Part shown: piece by piece, positions 6,342-15,163 of the stretch | Position numbering within the stretch: the stretch's first letter is position 1 | How the letters are laid out: every line of letters starts with the position of its first letter | Virus record (IMG/VR): IMGVR_UViG_3300021368_001152 | Span: 1 to 20,071 of that record | DNA: 20,071 nt | Direction: 5' to 3' (one strand) | Source: a virus | Made by a program: the position numbers and the translations under genes | The notes under the pieces: generated by a model | What the model was told of the DNA's origin: nothing | What the model saw: the letters and a program-made list of their open reading frames with translations, nothing else | Database searches by the model: none

Positions 6342-7942
6342 TGTTTTCGCCTATTAGAAAAACATTAACAGGAATAAAGAAATCTATGACCTCATTGGGT
6401 GAGAGTGTTGTTAATACTGCAAAGTCTGCAAATGAGGTATCGCAAACTTTGAAAGAGAATAATAGAGATAAATCTAGGTCTGTAGCTAATTCTGCAAAGT
6501 TTTTTAGGATAAGAAGAGAAGCAGTTAGGAGAAGAGAAAGAGAAGATTTGATAGAAGCGCAATCTAGTACTGGACCTTTCTCAAGAGCAGGTAAAGTTAT
6601 TACACAGAGCACCAGAGGATTCCTTGGTAGGATCATGGATTTTCTTGGTACTATAATCCTTGGATGGGCAGTAGTTAATCTACCCAAGATAATATCTGCT
6701 ATAGAAAAGTTAGTAGAAAGACTTCAAACATATTTTGGTATTTTAAGAGGATTCTTTACTGGAACTTATCAGTTAATATCTTCTTTTATTGGTGGTGTAA
6801 GAGATGTGATTGTAGATATTGCAACCTTAGATTTTGAAGGATTGAGAACCACAATCGACATCAGAATGAATGAGATGAATTCTGCTGTTGAAACAATGAG
6901 TTCTAATTATGATGAGTTAGTTACTGAACTTAGTGGAGATAGTAAAGATGTTTTAGAGAGAATGGGATTTGATCTCGATGACTTTAAAATTCCATTTTTA
7001 GGTGGTGGTGAAGAAGAACCCGAACCAGAAACAGAAGCAACTACAGAGGAAGAACCACAGCAGGAGGGTTCTGCAGAAACGATGGAGACCCCTACTGTGA
7101 ATTTAGGACAGTTGACTAATATTGTCCCGACAGGAAACTATAAAGGAATTGGTATAGGTGATCCTTCAATTCCTGGTACAACTAGTATGAGAGGTCCAAG
7201 ATGGGGTAGACATCATGCTGGTGTTGATATTGGAACTGGTGGTCAAAAGGGTTGGTATGTTGCATTTAGAATGGCAGGAACTGTTAGTTTAGTTCAGTAT
7301 CTTAGTGGTTATGGAAATACTGTTATTATTGAGGCTGGTGGGAAAGATTTCTTCTTTGCTCACCTAGCACGTCCATCAACATTAAGACCTGGAACAGCAT
7401 ATAATGGTGAGATTATTGGTGAGATTGGCAATACTGGTGGTTCAAAAGGAGAACACCTACACTTTGAAGTAAGAACTAAAGGTGGTGGTGGCGGAACTGA
7501 TATGGATCCTATGCCATATACTCAATATCTTCAAATTGGTAGATTGCAATCACCAGATGTAGAGACAAAAAAAGTTCGACTACCACCACAACAGTTAAAT
7601 CAAACACAAGAACAAAAAGACGCTACTAATATTCAAAGAAATCCTGATGGTTCTTTACCTGCTTCGTTGCAAGTAGATAGTCCATCATCAGCAGAAAAAG
7701 GATTTGATATTATGAATTTTATTGATACCAATATCATGAGACACTTTAGAGATGAAAAAGCCCTATCTAAACCAGTAAATAGAACGATAGCAACAAGGAA
7801 TATTATTATTAACAATCAGCAGCAATCTACTATAGTTCCTGTTCCTATAGTGATGGGGGGTGGTGGAAACCCTGTTGCTTCTGGTAGTGTAAATAATGAT
7901 ATGAGAAGTTTTCATAGTATGCAGGATTATAGGATAGGTTAA
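6341..7942 (+). CDS. tape-measure-like tail protein with M23 endopeptidase domain
   Basis: This 533-residue protein starts with a basic helical region (1-70), then a hydrophobic helix at about 93-125 (FLGTIILGWAVVNLPKIISA) resembling the one in the preceding protein. A Glu/Thr/Pro-rich linker follows (223-250). An M23 (LytM-type) zinc peptidase domain covers about 264-400: HHAGVDIG gives zinc ligands His292 and Asp296, FFAHLA gives His341, and EHLHFEVR gives His372 and His374. All five expected residues are present, so an active peptidoglycan endopeptidase is likely, used to open the cell wall during DNA injection. It has no signal peptide, so it should act in the virion rather than in lysis. 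TAATG overlap couples it to gp27. Tail lysin confidence is high; tape-measure role is inferred. Confidence 0.8.
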   Translation: MFSPIRKTLTGIKKSMTSLGESVVNTAKSANEVSQTLKENNRDKSRSVANSAKFFRIRREAVRRREREDLIEAQSSTGPFSRAGKVITQSTRGFLGRIMDFLGTIILGWAVVNLPKIISAIEKLVERLQTYFGILRGFFTGTYQLISSFIGGVRDVIVDIATLDFEGLRTTIDIRMNEMNSAVETMSSNYDELVTELSGDSKDVLERMGFDLDDFKIPFLGGGEEEPEPETEATTEEEPQQEGSAETMETPTVNLGQLTNIVPTGNYKGIGIGDPSIPGTTSMRGPRWGRHHAGVDIGTGGQKGWYVAFRMAGTVSLVQYLSGYGNTVIIEAGGKDFFFAHLARPSTLRPGTAYNGEIIGEIGNTGGSKGEHLHFEVRTKGGGGGTDMDPMPYTQYLQIGRLQSPDVETKKVRLPPQQLNQTQEQKDATNIQRNPDGSLPASLQVDSPSSAEKGFDIMNFIDTNIMRHFRDEKALSKPVNRTIATRNIIINNQQQSTIVPVPIVMGGGGNPVASGSVNNDMRSFHSMQDYRIG

Positions 7943-9261
7943 TGGAAAAAGCACAGGACGCATCGGATTTTAAAGAATTTACAATTGAATCTGCCACAGA
8001 GTCTGGAAGGGATGTTGATGTTCGTTTGGGTGTAATTAGTTTCAACTACTACGAAGATTTATTTTCCCCAACTATATCGGCAAAGGTTCTTATAGTTAGT
8101 AGTGGTGATGTAATTGATAAGAAGTCTCTTTATGATGGTCTTCCAATCCGTGGTGGTGAGAAAGTTACTATAAAAATCAAACCCTTTGGAGAACCTAAAA
8201 ATTCTGGTAAAAATCCAACACTGGATTTTAGTAGAACACCTATGTATGTTTCAAAGGTATCTTCTGTAATTAAACAAGCACAGAGAGAAGTGCTTACCCT
8301 AGAACTAACTTCTAGGGAGACAATTACAAATGAGACTACTAGAGTTTATGAAAAGTATCCAAAGGATCTGACCATTCAAGACTCTATTGAGAAGATTGTA
8401 AATGAGAAGTTGCAATCACAAATCGTAGATTCTGATCAAACATCAAACAAGTATGGTTTTATGGGCAACCTTAAGAAACCATATCATGTTCTTGTATGGT
8501 TAGCATCAAAGGCAGTTGATGATAATGAGGAGGCTGGATATTTCTTCTATCAAACTAAGGAAGGATTTAAGTTTAAATCTGCAGCATCTTTAATCAAAGA
8601 TGGTAAATCTAGTCCAAAGTCAGAATACACCTACAGATCGACTAACCCAAGTCTTCTTGATTATAGTGATGATAATATCCTAACCTATTCAGTCACAGTA
8701 AATAATGATTTGATTTCTAAGTTAAAGAGAGGTATGTATTCCTCTTTCTTTGGGGAATACAATCCAGCGACAGGAGCGTATTCTACTCCCGACAAAGGAA
8801 AATATAATATTGAGGATGATGAACCAGAAACAAAACTTGGTAAGGATTTTGAAGTTCCCGAAATCGTAGAAGCAAATGGATTTAAAGACAATCCAACTAG
8901 ACTTATGTTTTCGGTTGCTGATGTAGGAACCATAGAAAAAGATGCCTATGTTTCAGATAATGAGTCTAGTGCTCCTGCAGAAAATGCTAAGGGATCTGAA
9001 AATCTGAGGCAGTCGGTTATGAGGTATAACCTGCTATTCACTCAGGTTTTAAACATTCAAGTTCCAGTCAATACTAGTCTGGAAGCGGGTGATGTTATCA
9101 AGTGCAACTTCCCCAAGTCATCAACTTCTGGTCAGGAATTTGACCCTGACATGAGTGGTCTATATATGATTAAAGAGTTATGTCATCACTTTGATGCTGA
9201 TCAATCTGTGACATCAATGAAACTGATTAGAGATACCTACGGTTCAACCAAGAGACAATGA
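7942..9261 (+). CDS. 27: gp27-like baseplate hub protein
   Basis: At 439 residues this is a gp27/Mu gp44-type hub subunit (391 in T4), the trimer that carries the spike and joins it to the tube. The opening has KEFTIESATESGRDVDVRLG and ISFNYYEDLFSPTISAKVLI, the typical first hub barrel. Then GLPIRGGEKVTIKIKPF, a TLELTSRETITNE strand, IVNEKLQSQI, and a late barrel with NIQVPVNTSLEAGDVIKCNFP and MSGLYMIKELCHHFDADQS follow, the last being typical of hub proteins (positions about 375-425). The start overlaps the preceding stop (TAATG) and its stop overlaps the gp5 start by four bases (ATGA), so hub and spike proteins are translationally coupled. Confidence 0.85.
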   Translation: MEKAQDASDFKEFTIESATESGRDVDVRLGVISFNYYEDLFSPTISAKVLIVSSGDVIDKKSLYDGLPIRGGEKVTIKIKPFGEPKNSGKNPTLDFSRTPMYVSKVSSVIKQAQREVLTLELTSRETITNETTRVYEKYPKDLTIQDSIEKIVNEKLQSQIVDSDQTSNKYGFMGNLKKPYHVLVWLASKAVDDNEEAGYFFYQTKEGFKFKSAASLIKDGKSSPKSEYTYRSTNPSLLDYSDDNILTYSVTVNNDLISKLKRGMYSSFFGEYNPATGAYSTPDKGKYNIEDDEPETKLGKDFEVPEIVEANGFKDNPTRLMFSVADVGTIEKDAYVSDNESSAPAENAKGSENLRQSVMRYNLLFTQVLNIQVPVNTSLEAGDVIKCNFPKSSTSGQEFDPDMSGLYMIKELCHHFDADQSVTSMKLIRDTYGSTKRQ

Positions 9262-11297
9262 ACGATTTTTCTTTTAACACAAATTTTTTAGGTAGAGACG
9301 GTTTCACCTGGTGGCTTGGTCAAATCGCTCCATATGAAGTTAATAAGGAACAAGATACCCCTGCAGGTTGGGGTACAAGATATAAGGTTCGTATTATGGG
9401 GTATCACCCATATTCAACAGCAGAACTTCCTGATGAAGATCTTCCTTGGGCACAGGTAATGCGTCCTCCAGGAACAGGAACTGGTTCTGCTGGAATGGTG
9501 AAAACTATTCACTTTAATCAAGGTGATAATGTAATCGGGTTCTTCCTTGATGGTGATAATTCTCAGCAACCTATCATTATGGGTGCTATTGGTAATTCTA
9601 AGTATGCTGCTAAGGATGATGATCAGAAACCCTTTGGTAGGGGTAGTGGTTATACTAATGATTTGCCAGAACCATCTGATACTGTAAGGAAGCAGACAGA
9701 ATCTGGTGATGTTGCAGAGACGGAAGCACCACAATCTAGAAGTCCAGCTCAAACAAAGGATTCTGCCAATAAGGCTACAATGACATCGACAGATGAATAT
9801 GTTGTTTCCATTCCTTGTGGTGGTAATGATAGTCCAGAGCAGGCAACAGGAGCTTCGTTTGTTAATGATATTAAGACTTCTGTTCAATCCTTTAACGATT
9901 TCGTACAGCGCGTAAATGCAAACTTTGATGAGGGTTCTGAGTTTGCTAGAGATCTGATACAAAGAGAAGTCGGGATTAAAACACAAGCAATTACTAGTCA
10001 GGCATCTGGATTTGTCACTAGTATGGTTATGGATCTTGGAGAACAAATGATTCCTCTCCTAACTCAAGGTCTAGAGATGCTTTATGAAAGTGTATTTGCA
10101 ACAGTTTTTGCAGCTACTGGAGGAAACTATGCTGCTGCTAGATCAGCAGGTCTCGAATCTCAAGAGGCAATGGCAGTTCCTATCCAGGCATTGCAAGAAG
10201 CATTTCCTTGTGTTATAAACAAAATTGCAAATAGTTTGTCTGGTGTTGTAGAAGCACTTCTAAATTCTGTTGTTGATAATGTTGTAAACTTTGTTCAATG
10301 TGTCGGTGATCAAACGATTGGTGTTCTTGCTAATGATATTATCGCCAAAATTGCTGAAGGTTTGACTGATGTTCTTGGTGGAATTGTAAAAATCTTATCA
10401 TTCCTTGGTGGATTTAATAGTCCAGCAGACTTTGTAGAGAACTTGATGAGAAATACTGTTGGTGGTTTACTTGGTTTGGTTGGTGTTGCTGGTTGTAATG
10501 ATTCTTTCCAGAAGGGTGAATATGGTCCTTGTAAGACTATGCTTGGTGTTGGACCAGCATTTAATCAACCCACAGACTTCAAAGGTATTATTGATGATGC
10601 CAATGTTAATGCCGCAACTAATTTAACTAATGTTGCTGGACTTGATTCTGAAGGTATTACTGATATTGTTGGCGGATTTGATATATTCAATTCAGCATCT
10701 AAAGAACCCGGATTTGTTAGCAACACTGGTGGTTGTTATACTGGGGCACCTCTGGTATGTGGACCACCAAAAGTTTATATCTTCGGTGGTGGTGGCGATG
10801 GTGCCGCCGCTGCTCCGATATATGGTTTCCCAGATACTGGTAAAGACACAGCAAGTATTATTGATATTGAAGTAACCAACCCTGGAAATGGATATTTGTA
10901 TCCACCATTTGTTCAAATTGTGGATAATTGTAATCAAGGATATGGTGCTATTGCCAGAGCAACAGTTAAGGATGGTAAAGTTGATAAAATTTATATCTCT
11001 TCTATTGGTGAAAACTATCCAGCACCAGAAGTAGATCCTGTAATTGTCGATCGTGTTGATATTATCAATCCAGGTTCTGGATATGATGATGGTATTGTTA
11101 CTGATAATCTTGGCAATGAATATCAGGTAGATACTTTTAATGGATCAATCACCAAAGTAACCCCCATAAATACTGTTGATATTGTTGAATTGCCAAGAAT
11201 TTTCCTTAAAAAGGGTAGTGGTGCAATTCTTATTCCAAAACTTGGAAAGAGACCACCACAAGAAGAAGTCAAACAAGTTATAGACTGTGTAGTATAA
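9258..11297 (+). CDS. 5: gp5-like hub protein: OB domain, helical middle, no lysozyme
   Basis: The N-terminal OB domain (about 14-115) aligns with T4 gp5: FTWWLGQIAPYE, RYKVRIMGYHPY, DEDLPWAQVMRPP (T4 EKLPWMSVIQP) and IIMGAIGNSKY. In T4 the OB domain is followed by lysozyme and a beta-helix. Here a polar linker (120-180) leads to an Ala/Leu-rich helical region (about 200-410) with scattered Cys, and no lysozyme Glu/Asp/Thr motif is seen. Residues 500-520 are Gly/Ala-rich (FGGGGDGAAAAPIYG). The C-terminal part (530-660) has GxGY turns, DIEVTNPGNGYLYPP and DIINPGSGYDD, which recur in the 1078-residue protein. At 679 residues it is longer than T4 gp5 (575). The spike beta-helix seems to be in the next gene. 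Overlap ATGA with gp27. Confidence 0.82.
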   Translation: MNDFSFNTNFLGRDGFTWWLGQIAPYEVNKEQDTPAGWGTRYKVRIMGYHPYSTAELPDEDLPWAQVMRPPGTGTGSAGMVKTIHFNQGDNVIGFFLDGDNSQQPIIMGAIGNSKYAAKDDDQKPFGRGSGYTNDLPEPSDTVRKQTESGDVAETEAPQSRSPAQTKDSANKATMTSTDEYVVSIPCGGNDSPEQATGASFVNDIKTSVQSFNDFVQRVNANFDEGSEFARDLIQREVGIKTQAITSQASGFVTSMVMDLGEQMIPLLTQGLEMLYESVFATVFAATGGNYAAARSAGLESQEAMAVPIQALQEAFPCVINKIANSLSGVVEALLNSVVDNVVNFVQCVGDQTIGVLANDIIAKIAEGLTDVLGGIVKILSFLGGFNSPADFVENLMRNTVGGLLGLVGVAGCNDSFQKGEYGPCKTMLGVGPAFNQPTDFKGIIDDANVNAATNLTNVAGLDSEGITDIVGGFDIFNSASKEPGFVSNTGGCYTGAPLVCGPPKVYIFGGGGDGAAAAPIYGFPDTGKDTASIIDIEVTNPGNGYLYPPFVQIVDNCNQGYGAIARATVKDGKVDKIYISSIGENYPAPEVDPVIVDRVDIINPGSGYDDGIVTDNLGNEYQVDTFNGSITKVTPINTVDIVELPRIFLKKGSGAILIPKLGKRPPQEEVKQVIDCVV

Positions 11298-11298
11298 A

Positions 11299-11913
11299 AT
11301 GACATCACCGAAAATTTTTAATCAGTCATTTGCCGAACTATACGGTCCTAAGTTTGGTATCTATGTCAATGACCAGCAGATGGGTATTGATGGGAAGCAG
11401 GTATATTCATTTTATGGTGTTACTGATCAGAATTTAAAATCTTCGATTAGATTTAGTGAAACTGGTAATCTAAAGTTCAACAGTGATAAGAGTATTGAGA
11501 TCACTGCTGGGGAATATAATGAAGACAAAGGTATAGATGTTAACATACAGGCAAGACGAGGAAATATTGTTCTTAAGGCAGACAGAAATGGTAATGTAAT
11601 TATTTCTGGTGCAAATGTTATTGTAAATGCTGCCAAAAATTTAGACCTGATTTCTGGCAAAAGAACCAGAATAATGACTAATGACCTTCAGATTAGGGCA
11701 GTCAGTCATAGTATTAGAGGTCTGGATGGCAATGCTATTCCTCTTAACGAGCAATTTATTGGTCGCATTTATGCAGGAACACAGATAGGTACTGACTTCT
11801 TAGAAGGAACAACAGGTATTGATGGTTCTTTCGCTGGTAGTGCTATTGGCGGTGCCATTGGTGGTCCTGTTGGTGGATTTATTGGAGAAGCATTAGGAGG
11901 GTTATTCGGTTAA
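11299..11913 (+). CDS. small spike-type beta-rich protein (separate gp5 C-terminal-like needle)
   Basis: The 204-residue protein is dominated by short alternating strands: SSIRFSETGNLKFNSDKSIEITAG, then VNIQARRGNIVLKADRNGNV, IISGANVIVNAAKNLDLISG and RTRIMTNDLQIRAVS (about 48-135). This pattern of strands separated by Gly/Asn turns is typical of the gp5 or VgrG-type triple-stranded beta-helix that forms the tail needle. The tail (about 171-204) is Gly/Ala-rich (SAIGGAIGGPVGGFIGEALG). It follows gp5 by one base, which supports a role as a spike-tip or a separately encoded needle attached to the gp5 OB protein; this is inference. The start ATG is at 11299 just after the gp5 stop TAA (11295-11297), without a strong Shine-Dalgarno. 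Confidence 0.65.
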   Translation: MTSPKIFNQSFAELYGPKFGIYVNDQQMGIDGKQVYSFYGVTDQNLKSSIRFSETGNLKFNSDKSIEITAGEYNEDKGIDVNIQARRGNIVLKADRNGNVIISGANVIVNAAKNLDLISGKRTRIMTNDLQIRAVSHSIRGLDGNAIPLNEQFIGRIYAGTQIGTDFLEGTTGIDGSFAGSAIGGAIGGPVGGFIGEALGGLFG

Positions 11914-11917
11914 ATCC

Positions 11918-14900
11918 ATGTCAGAGCATAATAACGAGCAGATTTTTAATAATAAATCAACATTTACTCGCGATGTCGAGTTTATGAAGGATGTGTACAT
12001 TTATGGTACACTCTATTATGATTTCCCAGACAGTCTAGGTTTTGGTGGAACCTCCATCATTACTGATGATATTACTGTTAATGACTTTGCAAATATAAAC
12101 AATCTTTATGTTTCTGGTGTTTCTACTTTTGCTGGTCCAGTAGGAATTAATTCAGATCTTCTTGTTACTGGGGTTTCAACATTCACAGGACCAATTGATG
12201 CAACTGATCTTGATATTGATAATATTGATGTTGGTATTGCAACAGTTCGGGAATTATTTGAACTGAGAAATGATGATGGTACATTACATCTAGTAGGTTT
12301 TGCCGATGGTCCTAGAGCGGGCAGTGTTGGTATTGGTAGCACTCTTCCAGACAGAAGCATTGATGTTGATGATATTAGAATTCTTACCCATATATTTGAC
12401 TCTTCAAATAATCAAGGTGGCGATGGTTATTATCTTTCCCGTGACGCAGTAGGAGTTCGATGGGTACAGGCTGCACCAGATGCACAGACTGATGGTTTCT
12501 TCGTTAAAAATGAAGGAGTATTAGTTGGTGTAGGTTCATATACAACTATGAACTTCATTGGTAATGTGAGTGGCGGAGACCTTGTTCACGCCTCTCAAAA
12601 TGGCAGTATTCCTACTCAAGTTGATGTTACTATTGTTGATCACTGGGTTAAAAATAATTCTGGTCTTCATACTACTGTTAATGTTGGTATTAACCAGCAA
12701 AATCCATCTGTTCCATTAGATGTTAATGGAGCTGCTATCTTTAGAACTTCTATTGAAGTTGAAGGAACATCACAGTTTGATGATGTTGCCATGTTCAATA
12801 ATACTGTGGAAGTTGATGACGCAGAGGTAAGAGTACACAATCAACTTATTGTTGGTACTGCTACAACCACATTATTCGCAGTAAATGCTGGTATCGTATC
12901 TTTTGCTAGGATTGCTGGTTTTGCCACAGTAGCAGGTTTCGCTACTAATGCCGCTAGAGCAGGTCTTGCTACATATTCTGATTTTGCTGGTGTTTCCACA
13001 TATTCCGATTTTTCTGGTATTGCTACAGTAGCATTCGCAGCATCGTTTGCTAATCTTGCTGGTGTTGCTACTATAGCAGGGTTTGCTACTGATGCTGGTG
13101 TAGCAGGTTTCGCTACATTCTCTGGTATTGCTGGATTTGCGACATTCTCTAGTATTTCTGGTTTTGCTACAGATTCTGAAATTGCCGGATTTGCTACATT
13201 TGCTGGAAGGTCTGCATTTTCCACATTCTCTGAGACTGCTGGTTTTGCCACAGTAGCAGGTTTCGCTACTAATGCTGCGAGAGCAGGTATTGCCACATTC
13301 ATTGAAACAGTAGAAACTTTAACTAATCAAGATTTCTTCATTCCATTTGTAGAAAACTCTGTATCTACAGGTATTGAAACTGTAAGAGTTGATGCTGGAA
13401 TTAGGTATAATCCAAATAGTAATAAACTTACACTCGATGGTGAACTTGAATTAAATTCATCTCTCAGAGATGTAAACAATATAGTAGCAGATCCAGGAGT
13501 TGGTCAAACAGATTATAGACTAGCATCTGTTGGAACTGGTGTATCTTGGAGACCTGCTGGTGTAGAAACCAAGAATATTCTTTATGTAACTAAGAATGGT
13601 AATGATAATAATACTGGACTACTTGAAGGTGATGCAAAAGCCACAATTGGTGGTGCATGTGCTGCTGCACAGGATGGAGACACCATATATGTAAGACCAG
13701 GAACATATTTTGAAGATAATCCTATTGGTCTTAGAACTGATGTTTCTATCTCTGGACAAGATTTGAGACTTGTAACTGTCGTTCCCAACAATCCAGCAGA
13801 AGATTTATTCCATGTAAGACGCGGATGTTTGATTGAGAACATGAACTTTGCTGGTAACAGTGTTGCTATTGCTTATACTGGGGCAATGGTTGCTTTCCCA
13901 CCATTAGTTGCTAATCAAAATAGTGGTTATGTTGCTGCTGGACCAGCAAATGAAGGTCCCAGTGGTAGATGGAGATCTCCTTATGTTCGTAACTGCACCA
14001 ACTTTGCATCAGATAGTATTGGTATGAGAATTGATGGTAATCATGCTGACGCAGCATTTACTGGAACTAATAATCTTGGACAAGATTTAAAGAGTATGGT
14101 TGTTGATGCTTATACTCAATACAACCAAAATGGTATTGGTGTTTCTATTACCAATAGTGGATATGCCCAGTTAGTTTCCATCTTTACTATTAACTGTAAG
14201 ATTGCTATCTTCACTAAAGCAGGCGGACAGTGCGACCTTACAAACTCCAACTCTTCCTTTGGTAACTTTGGTTTGTTTGCTGATGGTACTAGTGATGATG
14301 AGTTCACCGGTATTACTACTGGAACAAAAATTGCAGATGAGGATACCTATCAGGTATTTGGTGTCCGTGATACTCTTAGTAATGTTAGAAAACCATTTGA
14401 TGGTCAAGGAAGTTTCTTCAAACTGAACCTAGACAACTACCCTGATACTGGAACTAAGTCTGGTATTGTTACTGAACCACTTAGAACGATTAGGGAGATT
14501 AGAGTTACTAATGGTGGTTCTGGATATAGTCAAAGCGCACCACCAGCAGTTACTGTATCGGGTCCTCTAGGACCAGAAGGTATCTTAGCAGAACTTTCTG
14601 CTAATGTTAGCGCTGCTGGAACTGTAAGTTCTGTTGATATCATTGCTAGTGGTAGAAACTTCCTTCCTCCTGGTAGTGGTTCTAATCAACAGGATATTGT
14701 TATTTCCTTTACTGGAACAGGTGGTGCTACAGCAGAAGCAATAACTGACCCTATTCTATTCACTGTTGACCGTGCTACTGAACCAAATCCAACCACTGGA
14801 TTATCTACGGTTACTTTTAACGAATTTGTTCCATATTCTGTTGGCACTGGCGTGAGTATGTCGTTCCGTCGCCTCAGTCGTATCATCACAAGTTCTCACT

Positions 14901-15154
14901 CCTTTGAATACGTCGGTGCTGGTACGGACATAAATAGAGCGAACCCCTTCCAGGGTGGTGAACCTATTCCTGAGAATGAGATTGTTGCCATCAATGGCGG
15001 TCAAATTCCATTCACCAGCACGGACCAAAAAGGAAACTTTAGAATTGGTCAAGGTCTTGTTATTGACCAAACAACTTCAACGATTTCTGGAAGAGATTTC
15101 AACAGAGCGATACAGGCAAACCTTACACCATTGATACTGGCACTGGGAGGATAA
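11918..15154 (+). CDS. large beta-helical tail fibre or virion structural protein with AGFAT repeats
   Basis: A 1078-residue protein with modular fibre architecture. Residues 1-325 include the tail-protein motif VSGVSTFAG / VTGVSTFTG (near 65 and 83) and VGIGSTLPD. Residues about 327-463 are a nonapeptide repeat (AGFATFSGI-type; nine exact GFAT). A right-handed parallel beta-helix of the pectate-lyase kind follows from about 553 (YVTKNGNDNNTG, GDTIYVRPGTYFED, VSISGQDLRLVTVV) to about 800, with short Gly/Asn turns. A GSGY turn occurs near 867 (VTNGGSGYSQSAPP), as in gp5 C-terminus. The last 120 residues (NEFVPYSVGTGVSM, RLSRIITSSHSFEYVG, DINRANPF, RDFNRAIQANLTPLILALGG) look like a conserved capping domain of cyanophage fibre proteins. 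No catalytic pair was identified, so enzymatic sugar cleavage is unproven. Likely receptor or glycan contact. Confidence 0.78.
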   Translation: MSEHNNEQIFNNKSTFTRDVEFMKDVYIYGTLYYDFPDSLGFGGTSIITDDITVNDFANINNLYVSGVSTFAGPVGINSDLLVTGVSTFTGPIDATDLDIDNIDVGIATVRELFELRNDDGTLHLVGFADGPRAGSVGIGSTLPDRSIDVDDIRILTHIFDSSNNQGGDGYYLSRDAVGVRWVQAAPDAQTDGFFVKNEGVLVGVGSYTTMNFIGNVSGGDLVHASQNGSIPTQVDVTIVDHWVKNNSGLHTTVNVGINQQNPSVPLDVNGAAIFRTSIEVEGTSQFDDVAMFNNTVEVDDAEVRVHNQLIVGTATTTLFAVNAGIVSFARIAGFATVAGFATNAARAGLATYSDFAGVSTYSDFSGIATVAFAASFANLAGVATIAGFATDAGVAGFATFSGIAGFATFSSISGFATDSEIAGFATFAGRSAFSTFSETAGFATVAGFATNAARAGIATFIETVETLTNQDFFIPFVENSVSTGIETVRVDAGIRYNPNSNKLTLDGELELNSSLRDVNNIVADPGVGQTDYRLASVGTGVSWRPAGVETKNILYVTKNGNDNNTGLLEGDAKATIGGACAAAQDGDTIYVRPGTYFEDNPIGLRTDVSISGQDLRLVTVVPNNPAEDLFHVRRGCLIENMNFAGNSVAIAYTGAMVAFPPLVANQNSGYVAAGPANEGPSGRWRSPYVRNCTNFASDSIGMRIDGNHADAAFTGTNNLGQDLKSMVVDAYTQYNQNGIGVSITNSGYAQLVSIFTINCKIAIFTKAGGQCDLTNSNSSFGNFGLFADGTSDDEFTGITTGTKIADEDTYQVFGVRDTLSNVRKPFDGQGSFFKLNLDNYPDTGTKSGIVTEPLRTIREIRVTNGGSGYSQSAPPAVTVSGPLGPEGILAELSANVSAAGTVSSVDIIASGRNFLPPGSGSNQQDIVISFTGTGGATAEAITDPILFTVDRATEPNPTTGLSTVTFNEFVPYSVGTGVSMSFRRLSRIITSSHSFEYVGAGTDINRANPFQGGEPIPENEIVAINGGQIPFTSTDQKGNFRIGQGLVIDQTTSTISGRDFNRAIQANLTPLILALGG
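12913..12951 (+). repeat. 39-base direct repeat, copy 1
   Basis: The sequence starting TGCTGGTTTTGCCACAGTAG is identical to 13237-13275, 324 bases (108 codons, in frame) downstream. It codes for AGFATVAGFATNA and borders the nonapeptide region, so recombination between copies could add or remove twelve 27-base units. Confidence 0.92.
13237..13275 (+). repeat. 39-base direct repeat, copy 2
   Basis: Exact copy of 12913-12951, including silent codon choices, in the same frame. Exact identity over third codon positions indicates a recent duplication or gene-conversion event, in contrast with the diverged units between the copies. Confidence 0.92.
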
Positions 15155-15163
15155 TAAGATAAG

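Larger units (their letters stand above)
12895..13310 (+). repeat. nonapeptide AGFAT repeat region in the large fibre gene
   Basis: The translated region repeats a nine-residue (27-base) unit of the form [AS]G[FIVL]ATxxxx, with some six-residue units; nine copies contain exact GFAT and others GLAT, GIAT, GVAT or GVST. In most units every third residue is hydrophobic (AGF ATF SGI). Codon variation between units shows that protein pattern is conserved more than DNA. Confidence 0.9.

Noticed and set aside
7567-7573. A AAA AAA run in frame in the M23 protein as a second frameshift site
   Set aside because: No clear stem follows and the -1 frame ends within about 25 codons without a recognisable product; poly-A runs are common in AT-rich genes.
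9414-10046. 210-codon minus-strand frame opposite gp5
   Set aside because: No start signal, Ser/Ile/Arg-biased shadow composition, and the plus-strand gp5 reading has a clear OB domain.
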